DNA of 64,000 bases. It comes from Eudorina sp. 2006-703-Eu-15. Taxonomy: Eukaryota > Chlorophyta > Chlorophyceae > Chlamydomonadales > Volvocaceae. The translations under genes and the position numbers were made by a program. The stretch spans positions 253,008 to 317,007 of the forward strand of contig BDSI01000135.1 of assembly GCA_003117195.1 (NCBI GenBank), read 5' to 3'. Within the stretch, counting starts at the first letter, position 1, and every line of letters starts with the position of its first letter. Below are positions 9,508-18,699 of the stretch, in pieces. The notes below the pieces were generated by a model. It ran no database searches and was not told the origin of the DNA. It worked only from the letters and a program-made list of their open reading frames with translations.

Positions 9508-11051
9508 CTAGTGGTGCGGGTTGTCGTTCGCCAGGCGGGCGTCTTGTTCGAGGGCGTACACGCGAGCTCGGATGCGAGACTCCAGCGGTGTGTTGGGCTG
9601 ACGGCGGTGCAAGTAGTACGCAGTGGGGTGCAGCCGGCAGAGTTCGTCGCAGCGCTGGAGCAGGCGCGGCAGCGGGTACGATTGCGTGGCCAGTACGCAA
9701 ATGACAGCAGCCACTTGCTCGACGAAGTCGTTGACATCCAGGATGACGCCGCGTAGGCGTTGGAACTGCCCCGAGAAAATGTTGCGTTTGGCAGCCTCGT
9801 TGACGTTGGAAGATGCCGGGACGAAGCGGGAAAGGCGCACATGCTGGAAGGCCGGCTGTTCCCGTTTGTCGTACAGGCGGGTGGTGAAGCGGCTGATGAG
9901 GGCGGCGGGCCCTCCCGTCGGTGGCGTGATCATCACCGGGCTGTGTACGAGAAGCACGTCCAAGAAGGGGAAGTGGTGGGCCGGAAGGTGGGGGTGCAGC
10001 TGCGCCGGGATGTCGAGGGCGTCTGGGTACAAGCCATGCAGGCCCGTTTCCGCATCGACCGTGGAAGCGCGTAGGTAGCGCTGCAGCTGGGGGTTGTTCA
10101 GGGTGCAGAGGTCGACCAGGAAGCGCTTCGTGAAGCGGAACCGAGACAGGGCCTGCCGGGCTTCCTGCTGCTGGTCGGGCACGGGCGGGTGCAGGTACTG
10201 CCGCAGGAAGCGGAACTCATACCAGCCCAAGAAAAGGTTGGCGATGTAGGGCGCGGGCGCGATGCCCATGGGAATTCCGCAAATTTGTTGCACCAGGACG
10301 TGGCCGAAGTGCACGAAGGCTGTGTTGAGAATACTGCTGAAGAGAGTGTTGAAATCGGCGACAGTGAGGTACCGGGTGGCGCTGCGGCCATCAGTCACGT
10401 GCTGCTGGGCGGGCACTGGCCCCTGATGCCATGTCACTACATGATGTGGCGACTGGTCTTCACGGCCCGGGGGCGCCGGCGTGGTAGTGACCCGCAGGGC
10501 GGTGGCCCCCGCATGGTTGTAACACGCTGTGGCCAAGGCGTCGAAGGTGTCACGCAGGTCATCGTGGCGGATGTTGGTGTACAAGCGCGTGAAGTCATGG
10601 AGCTGCGGCAAGGTGAAATCGTCGTCCGCGGCGTGGTAACCGACTTGGTGGTAGTCGTGGAGCATGTTGATGACCGCGGAAGAGTTGAGGCAGAACCACG
10701 GCGGGAACTGGGGCCCGAGGGCGGCGGTCCAGAGATCCCGAAACGTATTTGCCAGGCATCCCCTGCCCTTTCGATGTGGTTCAGGCGGGCGTTGCGGCGC
10801 ACGAGGCATGCACGCTGTACAACAACCTGGCTGCCCGTGAGCATCTGGGCCTGGTCCTGCGGCGGAGACGGGCTGGGCCGGATCGCCGCTTGGGCGCACT
10901 TCAGCTGCCACACCGACAGCCCGCAGTGGCGCAACGGTTGGAGCTGCTGCCGCACGTCCCGGCGCATGTCCCGGGTCAGCGCCTTGAGGCTTTGCCAGTG
11001 GACCTGCAGGACGCGCCGCTGCGCACCGTGCCGGCAGACGTACCCTGCCAT
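9508..11051 (-). pseudogene. Penelope-like reverse transcriptase, frameshifted and with altered active site
   Basis: The main frame (9508-10911) has RT hallmarks in Penelope-like form. DFTRLYTNIRHDDL fits motif A, and QICGIPMGIAPAPYIANLFL fits motif B, followed by YEF. The next block, KRFLVDLCTLNNP, lines up with the usual R(Y/F)xDD...NNP motif C, but the second Asp is Leu. Upstream sequence from about 10745 to 11051 continues in another frame with DAWQIRFG, so there is one frameshift. I see no GIY-YIG endonuclease in the 470 codons. Penelope-like elements prime at DNA ends and are widespread in green algae. Loss of one catalytic Asp and the frameshift suggest a dead copy. The assignment to Penelope rather than another RT class rests on motif B wording and is an inference. 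Confidence 0.7.
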
Positions 11052-11275
11052 CCGGAGAAGGAGGAGTGGGAATTTATTTACGGGAGCTGCCGACGGATCT
11101 CGTGGTCCACGCGCTCAGCGTGCCAGTGGCACCGCCCACCGTGGCCTGTGTCCTGGCGTCAGCGTTTGCGCTGCAGCGGCACTACGTGGCCCCACATGAC
11201 ACGCATGCGCATCCGCCGCGGCGTGTGTTTTCTGACCCGGTGCCGCTGGGGCGGGGATGCAAAGGATGCACACGT

Positions 11276-11490
11276 GTTGTGGCAGCGGCAGCCGGACTCG
11301 GAGCTTGCCACCGCCTTCACTGCTGCGCTGGCGGAGGTGCCCGACTTGCAAGAGGCCGTGGATGACGATGTGGAGGTAGAGATTGGGCGCGCGCTGCTGC
11401 AGCGGCAGCCGGGGTTCGGACTCGCCACCGCCCTGACGACGGTGTTGGTTGAGGCAGCCGACCAGCAGGAGGCCGCAGTGCAGCCGCAGT
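11276..11490 (+). repeat. Two tandem copies of an approximately 117-bp coding repeat
   Basis: The protein phrase QRQPDSELATAF recurs 39 residues later as QRQPGFGLATAL, each followed by an acidic Glu/Asp-rich tail. The DNA copies begin at about 11282 and 11399 and are clearly diverged. They lie in the retroelement remnant upstream of the integrase zinc motif. Function is unknown. Confidence 0.6.
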
Positions 11491-12179
11491 GCCCGAATGT
11501 CTGGAATGACAAACCTGTGATGGAGGAGCTGTGGAATGGAGGCGTGGTGGCGGGCGGGACCGGCGACAGCCGGTGAGTCGCGCGGTGTGCTGCGTGCTAC
11601 CGCTGGGACGGCACTCAGCGTCTGCGTGTGGTGTCCAATGGTGGGCAGAGGGTCTGCCCGCCGCCGGAGGAGCGCTTGGAAGTTGTGTAGGCGGTGCATC
11701 GTCAGCTCGGTCACCTGGGGGTGCGCCGCACGCTGGCGTTGCTGCAGCTGGGGCACTGGTGGTACGGGATGCGACAGGATGTGAGGCAGGTGGTGCGGCA
11801 ATGCCGGGTGTGTGATATGGGCAACGCGAGGGGCACCGTGCGCCCGGTGGAGCTGCATCCTCTCCCGATCAGGGGGCTGTTCTACCGCTGGGGCATGGAC
11901 ATGGCCGGGCCGCTGGTCGAGACCCCCGGGGCTACAAGTTTTGCATGATGGCCATCGAGCACTTCAGCAAGCACATCGAGGTGGTTGCGGGACAAGTTCG
12001 CTGCCAGTGCGTGTGGCGACGGCCTTCACAGACGTGCTGGCGCACTTCGGTGCGCCGGCCGAGATGGTGACTGACAATGACACGGAGTTTGAGGTGGAGT
12101 TTGCGGAGCTGTTGGAGCGCTGCTTCATTGACCACCGCTTGACCTCGGTCAATCGCCGGGCGCTGCTGGCGCTGCTGGA

Positions 12180-12234
12180 TTCCACTGCTGGGGAATCACT
12201 GGCTGGTTGCGCCAGTGATTCCCCAGCAGTGGAA
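12180..12234. repeat. Perfect 24-bp fold-back palindrome inside the integrase remnant
   Basis: The arms 12180-12203 and 12211-12234 are exact reverse complements separated by TGGTTGC. The right arm encodes the natural IPQQWKE-like continuation of the integrase, so the left arm looks like an inverted copy created from it. It could form a strong hairpin in DNA or RNA. Confidence 0.9.
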
Positions 12235-12996
12235 GGAGCGCCTGTCGCCGCCGATTGACTTCGATAATGCTGCCACCGCGGCTCAGTCGCTTGTTGATCG
12301 GGCGGCGTGGGTGCGCCAGGCGTACCCCACAGCGGCCGGCAACCTGCTCATCGTGCAGCACCGTGACACCCTGTGGTATGCGGCTATCGGCACGGGTCGC
12401 TACCTCGCGAAGCCCGTCGAGTTCGCCCCAGGTGACTATGTGTACATGCGGCGGGTGGGGGTGAACAACACCCTGCAATTCCCCCAGCACGACGAGATCC
12501 TGCGGGTGGTGTCGATCGGGCCGCTGGGCGTCGCGGTCCTGGTGGGGAGCGACAAGGTGCTGACGCGGCGGCATGTCAGTCAGCTGCTGCCCTGCTACAT
12601 GGAGGTGGACCCGGACACGCGTCTATTTCGGCCGGCGCGCGAGGCGCGACCTGCAGTGTGAAGTGTGCGGGTCGTCCCTCGGCGAGCCACGCATGCTCCT
12701 CTGCGACAGAGGTGCCGGAAGCTCGGTGTGGAGGGGCCCAAGGGCCCTGTGGCACAACGGGAGGCAGTCGGCGCGCTGCTATTCCCGAGGGCCGCGACGC
12801 GGCGGCAGGATGCGGAGGCTGCGGCGCTGGATGGGGGCCGCTGGAGCAGGGAAGAGGGAAAGAGATGCTGTGCCGGAAAGGGATCCTCGAGTACCAAGGT
12901 GCCCTGGCGCGGCCGAGGTATTTCGTGGTGCGCAGTGATGGGGGAAAGTCCGAGGAGGTGACCTTGAGCCGGGCGCGGAAGATGCTGGTGACGTAG

Positions 12997-14160
12997 GTTA
13001 GATGATCGCAGGGCAGGTGCCGTACAGACGTAGTCGGTGTTGAAGTAGGGCAGTTGCTGGGATGTTCCGACGGCGATTGTTGGCTTGTAGTTGCAGTCCA
13101 GGATTGTCAGTCAAGAGTTTGGTGCCGACGTCAGTCGGAGGTAAGTATGGCAGTTTAGTGCAGGTGGCGCTGAGGACAATGGGCGCAGATGTTGTTGTTG
13201 GGGTACTCGTTAAGCGCGGTAGGTGCTGTGGTGGTACGTATCTGGCCAATAGGCTGGTCTTGGGGGAGTACCATGGCAGCGTCGCGCTGCATCCAGGTGA
13301 GTGTCATCCTCATCGCACATGGCGTTGCGCATCATGGCCTTGCGATGTGCCTGCGTATGTAGCCTAGCAGCATGCCCCACCAGTGCGTCTTTCGTTGCCA
13401 TTCCCGTGGCACTCCACCCCGTGGCGGTGTGGGAGCACACTCGTGCGTGGTTCGGATCTCGGGGGCCGTGAAAACGCCCCAGCGCGCGCACCGTACAGCA
13501 ACACGCGCAAAAATCCTGGCCCTGCAATTCCACGTAGCGGTATGGGTAGAGGCCGTGCTTGCATGAGTAGCCGGCCTCAGCTGGGTGCAGGAACCCCTAG
13601 AGCGAGCCGGTGAGCCCCAGTGCTGCCCACCCAATGGGACACGTGTGCGGTACATCTGTACATCTGCATGTGTGCGTGATCCCCCGCCCGTGGTTGTGGG
13701 GGGAGGTAATCGTTTTTCAGCAGAAACAACCGTGTGTGGTGATCCCACCCACCCACACTCGGCTGTGGCAGGGCCCAGGTGTCATCAAGAGCTCAAACCA
13801 CCATCGGAGCCTGACACCATAGTGCGTGCACTCACTTCCAATTGGCTTCCTGCTGGCCAACACGCACAAGTGCCAAACAAAGACACGGTCGTCGCGGTGT
13901 CGCACCATGTTCACAGAGGTTGCTCAAGGGGAGATCCGGGCTTGTAGACCTTCCATTGTCATCGTAATACGAAAGTGACTGCAAATGCAGAGTCCCCCAA
14001 ACAAAAAGCGCACAAAGAAGACCCATCCTCAGATGTTAGGCATGCCATCTATACCTACCAATGTCCCAGCTCCAAGCTCCCAGTAAGACAAGTGCCACAA
14101 CCCGCCGCACAATGATGAGTCCATTCATCCTACATTCAAGTCCTGCTTTGGTTCCTATCC
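12997..14160. other. Intergenic stretch, no supported gene
   Basis: Open frames of 60-140 codons occur on both strands, but none has recognisable motifs, introns with a consistent frame, or support from neighbours. The base composition is closer to host-like unique DNA than to the flanking repeats. I see nothing I can name. Confidence 0.5.
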
Positions 14161-14429
14161 AGACGCAATGCAGTGTGTGCATATAGCAGACATCATCATC
14201 ATCATCCACCTAGAGCTTCTGCTCCACCTCTCCCTCCTGCGACTCAGCTACTTTAACTGTCCCCCGCCTCTACTCGGCAGTCGCCCGCCTCTACTCAGCA
14301 GTCCCCCGCCTCTACTCGGCAATCCCCCGCCATTACTTGACAGTCCCGTGCTTCACCCCAGCATCCCTCCGCTTCACCCTGACGTCCGCTTGCTTCACCC
14401 CAGCGTCTGCCTGCTTCGCTTCAGTGTCC

Positions 14430-15842
14430 CCCTACTTCACCTCAGCGTCAACCTGCTTCACCTCAGCCTCAACCTGCTTCACCTCAGCCTCAACCTGCTT
14501 CACCCCGGCGTCCACCTGCTTCACCCCGGTGTCCCGCGCTTCACCTCGGCGTCCGCCCGCTTCACCTCCGCGTCCGCCCGCTTCACCTCGGCGTCCGCCC
14601 GCTTCGCCTCGGCGTTCGCCCGCTTCGCCTCGGCGTTCGCCCGCTTCGCCTCGGCGTTCGCCCGCTTCGCCTCGGCTTCTACCCGCTTCGCCTTGGCATT
14701 CGCCCGCTTCGCGTCGGCGTCCGCCCGCTTCGACTTGGCTTCCGCCCGCTTCGCCTCGGCGTCCGCCCGCTTCACCTCGGCGTCCGCCCGCTTCGCCGCT
14801 TCGCCTGGGCGTCCGCCTGCTCCGCGTCGGCGTCCGCCTGCTCCGCGTCGGCGTCTGCCTGCTCCGCGTCGGCGTCTGCCTGCTCCGCGTCGGCGTCCGC
14901 CTGCTCCGCGTCGGCGTCTGCCTGCTCCGCGTCGGCGTCCGCCTGCTCCGCGTCGGCGTCCGCCTGCTCCGCGTCGGCGTCTGCCTGCTCCGCGTCGGCG
15001 TCCGCCTGCTCCGCGTCGGCGTCTGCCTGCTTCGCCTGGGCGTCCGCCTGCTTCGCCTGGGCGTCCGCCTGCTCCGCCTCGGCGTCCGCCTGCTCCGCCT
15101 CGGCGTCCGCCTGCTCCGCCTCGGCGTCCGCCTGCTCCGCCTCGGCGTCTGCCCGCTTCGCCTCGGCGTCCGCCTGCTCCGCCTCGGCGTCCGCCTGCTC
15201 CGCCTCGGCGTCCGCCTGCTCCGCCTCGGCGTCCGCCTGCTCCGCCTCAGCGTCCGCCTGCTCCGCCTCGGCGTCCGCATGCATTACCTCGGCATCCACC
15301 TGCTCCGCCTGAGCGTTCGCCTGCTCCGCCGCCAGCTGCCACAACTGAGCAGCCAGATACTTCTGCATCAGAGCCGGGTCATAGCCATGTGAGGCCCAGC
15401 CCTCCTTCGAAACCTTCAGAGTGCCGGGCTTGAGCCAGCCCTCTCTTTCGGCATTCCTGATCGCGAGCTGCGCGTGCACTGCAAGCAGCCGGCGGTCAGG
15501 GAGCTTGTCACCCGTCACGTGCAGGTTCTGGCCGTGCACGTCCTTCCACTTCTTGGTGTCGCCCTTGCTCGCGTCACCCGTCCCGATGTTCGACGATGGA
15601 TGCTTCGGGTCCAGCCGCGACGGGTTCAGGACGTAAATCTGAGCAAGAAAGCACGGGATAGCCAGAAGCAAAGCACAATTTCGAGGAGAACACGAGCCAA
15701 AATTTGTTTGAGGGCACGAAAGGGTAGAGTGGTCGCTATCCGTCGTACTTGGGGTCGTACGTTTCGGCTTGGCTCCTTCCGTGTGTTTGTTTGTTGTTTC
15801 GTTCGACGTCGGTAGCTGTTTCTCCTCCGCTGTTTCCGTCAT
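14430..15842 (-). CDS. Coiled-coil repeat protein, probably with one intron and one frame change
   Basis: The minus-strand frame begins with ATG at 15842 (MTETAEEKQLPTS...) and runs 356 codons. After a Lys/Thr/Ser-rich start there is a hydrophobic stretch that may be translated intron: TTTCTTGCTCAG before ATTTACG near 15640 looks like an acceptor. A unique region follows (DRRLLAVHAQLAIRNAERE...GYDPALMQKYLAAQLWQLA). Then come about 25 heptads of EQADAEA/KRADAEA type, predicted to form a charged alpha-helical coiled coil. Near 14790 the frame changes and heptads such as KRANAEA continue to 14521. The DNA is a 21-bp minisatellite, so repeat number can change without breaking the frame. The plus strand is also open across it, an artefact of the repeat. 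Function is unknown. Confidence 0.55.
14520..15300. repeat. 21-bp minisatellite coding for heptads
   Basis: The unit is close to TCCGCCTGCTCCGCCTCGGCG, repeated over about 780 bp with CGCTTC variants at the low-coordinate end. Every second position varies between C and T in register, which changes codons conservatively. A plus-strand degenerate version of the same repeat continues to about 14340. Confidence 0.85.
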
Positions 15843-15859
15843 CTAAGGGAGCTAGTTCC

Positions 15860-16140
15860 GTCTTTGCCGTGGGCTCTTAGGACTAATCGGCGGCTTTGTC
15901 AGGGCGCTCCTTTCGGCGCCAAGCTTCATCTGCTTTCCCACCCGCCCACCCGGCAACCTAAGCAGGGGGTGTCGCGCCCTTCGGGTCCCGGGAGGGGGAT
16001 CGGACCGCGGGACGGCCTTCGTGAGACTGGGCGAGCGGGAGAGGGCGCTGCGGTTTGGGCCTAGGCAGGAGCGCGAACTTCAGCCGTGGACTTGAATCGG
16101 TACTTAGAGCTCGCGCCATGAAGCAACCCAAGTAAAGGCA
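15860..16140 (-). other. Possible last exon of the HNH-like gene
   Basis: On the minus strand near 16147-16060 one frame reads YVVLPLLGLLHGASSKYRFK and stops shortly after. It lies downstream of a GTATGG donor at the end of the HNH exon and could be the terminal exon. The acceptor is not certain. The remainder of this stretch, toward 15860, shows no gene. Confidence 0.3.
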
Positions 16141-16155
16141 GTACAACGTACTTCA

Positions 16156-16259
16156 AAGGATGAAACTTTGTACTAAACCACCTCACCTCCCAGCCCTCGA
16201 CCCCGCAAAGGATGAAACTTTGTACTAAACCACCTCACCTCCCAGCCCTCGGCCCCGCA
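16156..16259. repeat. 52-bp tandem duplication
   Basis: Two nearly identical 52-bp copies, each starting AAAGGATGAAACTTTG, stand head to tail and differ by about one base. They lie just after the HNH-like exon, probably in an intron of that gene. The high identity points to a recent slippage or repair duplication. Confidence 0.85.
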
Positions 16260-16260
16260 A

Positions 16261-16900
16261 ATGAACATACGTCCATACCTTGAATACGCTGCGGCCCTCA
16301 CTATTCTCAGGGATGATTGTGAAGTCGAGCTTGTCGAATGCGCCCTCCACTTCCTTGCGCATCAAGAGGATATTGCGAGGTTCGTGCACGGACTTGATCC
16401 CCAGCGGGGCCTGTGCACAAGGGTTGGAAACAAGTACCGGGATTTTATATTGTGTTTTGCTTTGTATGTGCCCTAGGTGGTCCTTTCACACGTCAATATC
16501 TTGCGGCACGGCTTCAACAAGAACAACGGGCATGAGCTGTCTCATCTACAACAACCGCAGGCCGCAGACTTACAAGCAAACCCTTGCTCCACCACCCCTT
16601 CTGGCGGAAGATGTGGCCAGCTCTGATAGCGCTGCGCGGCATTTCCTCGCCGGTCACCATGCACGTCACTGGTTTGTCATCTTGTTTGTAGCCGTAGTAC
16701 TCAAGAGCTGGTGGGCGGTACACGTTGGAGTCCCTGCTGCTGGCCGAACTAGTCCCCTCAAGCTGGCCGCAAAGGATGATGCTGATGAATTGCTGCATCT
16801 CCTCCAGCCGCGTCCCTAGCCGCTGCTCCAACTCATCCAGCAAATCCCCCGCCTTGTCGCCCAGCCGCGTCCCTAGCCGCTGCACCAACCCTTCGAGCAA
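16261..16900 (-). CDS. HNH-nuclease-like split gene (partial model)
   Basis: Exon A (from at least 16900 to about 16592) encodes an amphipathic helix with a duplicated QRLGTRL, then VTCMVTGEEMPRSAIRAGHI, which resembles the first half of an HNH_2-type nuclease (Cys, then A-x-HI). It ends at a strong GTAAGTC donor. A small middle exon may read MRQLMPVVLVEAVPQDIDV. The next exon, after an acceptor ending TTGTGCACAG near 16410, reads GIKSVHEPRNILLMRKEVE, then FDKLDF, and ends at a GTATGG donor near 16260. The N-x-L-L...E...FD pattern matches the second half of that family. These proteins are predicted metal-dependent DNA nucleases. Whether this copy is functional is unknown. The upstream start may lie further away, perhaps in the exon at 18218-18409. 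Confidence 0.5.
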
Positions 16901-17038
16901 TACTGCATGCGTTTGCGGCCAAAGGAAATGAGGCTTTAGAAGCTATTAGCCCAGACTAGCCCAGACTAACAATGACAAGGCAGCCCCGCGTAGGCCGCAG
17001 CTCCCGTGACACCAGAAGAACATCCGCGCGCTGACTGA

Positions 17039-17098
17039 CCCTAAACCCAACCCACGACTGCTAAACCCTAAACCCTAAACCCTAAACCCAACCCACGA
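17039..17098. repeat. Interstitial telomere-like CCCTAAA repeats with duplicated linker
   Basis: Four tandem CCCTAAA units are flanked on both sides by the same linker, CCTAAACCCAACCCACGAC. CCCTAAA/TTTAGGG is the plant-type telomere repeat, also found in several green algae. The surrounding sequence is unique, so this is interstitial and not a chromosome end. Confidence 0.85.
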
Positions 17099-17099
17099 C

Positions 17100-17950
17100 G
17101 CAGCGGCCCAAGGACAGCAAGATATCCAGGTCAACTTGCAGGAAGCCGTTCAAAGTTCGGCTCTAAAGGCACACTAAGCTCAAGGTGGAGTGCACCGAGT
17201 GCCAAAAACTGGCAGGTGCGGAGCCCGTGTGCCTTGGCATGGGCGTAGGCTGGCAGAGGCACTTTTGTAACGAAAAAACTTTTTGCATGGCAGTATCATG
17301 CCGGAAATGAAGACTTGCGCAAACCCTACATCAGCAATCCTGCGTTGCAGGACAGACGTTCTAGTCTGAGTCCCCGCTTCAAATCAAACCCAGGAACGAG
17401 CGGTGAACAAACCTCGCCACCGCAGTGGAAAGGACAGAAAGCCTGGATGGGGGCCCCGCCTCCCACTGCGTGACCCTGTTTTGACGCCCCGAGCGCGCCA
17501 CGCCGCGCCACGCAGCTCCTGTACTATGCTGCGCTCTGATCCGCAGCAGGTAAAACACTTACGTACTATACCGAGCCACTCGTACCAGAGTCTAAGCTTA
17601 GATCAAGCTAGCACAACTCACCGGCTCCTGTCGTGCTCCCCGCGCCTAGGCCAGCCGCTGAGGCTGCACGACATGCGAGCGGTCGGGGCACACGTGAAAA
17701 TTACAGTTGCATGTCAAAGTGTGTAAATGCGACGTGCGGAAACGCGACACGCTGCCAATGTCGTCTTACTCCCAACGTGCATGCCACTGCACGTCTCAAG
17801 CCTCCTGCATACCGCACACCGTAGCGTGCAACAACAACCCCAATACGCTTCAATGATTTTCATTGGTTGGTTGGTCAATAGGACGCGCCCAGCTGTGCCC
17901 AACGTACTACACCTCCGCGGGACACTAGAGCCGGAGTCTTAACTCAGGTC
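17100..17950. other. Intergenic stretch
   Basis: Frames of 60-110 codons on both strands lack recognisable motifs and paired splice sites. I see no gene, RNA gene or repeat here that I can support. Confidence 0.45.
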
Positions 17951-18217
17951 AAGTCTGGGCTAGCACAACCAACTCACCAGCTCCAGCCGCGCTCTCCACG
18001 CGGAGGCCAGCTGCCCAGGCTGCACGACATGGGAGCGGTCGGGGGCAGGTGGAGATGATAATATGTTGGTGCGGGGTTGCTGGGTGCAAGGCGCGCTAAC
18101 ACGTGCGGGGTTCCGCGCACCAATGCATGGAGCCCGTGAGTGTTTTGAAAATGAATGCGGGCGTCGCGACAGGAATGGAAGCAGGAAGGGCAGCAGTTCA
18201 AAGATCCTCCTACCTCT

Positions 18218-18409
18218 CGCAGACCGCGCGAACGCAATGATTGCCTTATCTCTATCCTTGCTTATTGCTGCGCCTGTTGGAAAGAACTTGAGCTGCTCCT
18301 CCGATAGTTGCGACAGCGTAAAGAGAAGGTCGCCGAGCTCGTCCCCGTCCAAGCCGAGCGCCTCCGCGGCAGCGTTGAAAGCCGCAGCCACCTCCTCTTT
18401 GCTAACCAT
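18218..18409 (-). CDS. Possible first exon of an unknown gene
   Basis: From an ATG at 18409 the minus strand encodes about 64 residues: MVSKEEVAAAFNAAAEALG, then a Leu/Asp-rich helix and KDRDKAIIAFARS. A plausible donor, GTAGGAGG, follows the codons for SARG. The composition is that of a real helical protein and not of a repeat shadow. No downstream exon is certain; the HNH-like exons at 16.3-16.9 kb are on the same strand and could belong to it, with the telomere-like tract then inside the intron. Confidence 0.3.
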
Positions 18410-18424
18410 ACCGCTCGTGCAGTG

Positions 18425-18655
18425 GCACAACAAAGTCTGAAGGACGGCTACACGCTTTATGCCGAGGCGTGTATGTTACCGAAGTTGCGGAAAGCGATGT
18501 TGCCAGTGCTGAAAAGCTACTGTTTAAGATCTATAGTTGTGAGCCTCCTTTCTGCTGACTGCTCGTTCGTGCGTTGTGGTGTTGGATGTGAGAATGCTGA
18601 AGCACAACAAGGTCTGAAGGACGGCTATACGCTGTATGCTGATGCAGGGTTATCT
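18425..18655 (+). repeat. Two copies of a 45-bp motif encoding LKDGYTLYA
   Basis: ACAACAAAGTCTGAAGGACG at 18426 recurs at 18605 with few differences, and the shared 45 bp would encode QQ(S/G)LKDGYTLYA(E/D)A. A related phrase, GLYADAGL, is readable on the minus strand near 19925. No complete gene can be built around them. They may be remnants of one dispersed repeat. Confidence 0.45.
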
Positions 18656-18699
18656 GAATGTGTTAGTTTAGTAGTTTGCGTTGCATAGACGTTTGACCG

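Larger units (their letters stand above)
10998..12996 (+). pseudogene. Decayed gypsy-like integrase end with PHD-like finger and tail domain
   Basis: Reading across frames on the plus strand gives the 3' half of a retroelement pol. An acidic region with two copies of a 39-residue repeat lies near 11276-11490. The integrase zinc region (about 11690-11820) has HRQLGHLG and CRVCDMG. The core continues with YRWGMDMAGPL (first Asp) and VTDNDTEF (second Asp, about 12066). A fold-back rearrangement at 12180-12234 interrupts the stretch where the catalytic Glu should lie. The C-terminal part (12215-12661) has FAPGDYVYMRR and HVSQLLPCY. A PHD-like start, CEVCGSSLGEPRMLLC, follows near 12660-12710. The last segment ends YFVVRSDGGKSEEVTL and stops at 12996. 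In-frame stops and frame changes show that it is inactive. No LTRs were found. Confidence 0.7.

Noticed and set aside
14168..15433. Plus-strand frames of 421 and 351 codons through the 21-bp repeat
   Set aside because: Composition is the antisense of the heptad repeat (Pro/Arg/Leu/Ala). The minus-strand frame has a unique N-terminal region and possible splice site, so the plus frames are shadows.
16990..17100. Chromosome end
   Set aside because: Only four CCCTAAA units are present and unique sequence continues on both sides.
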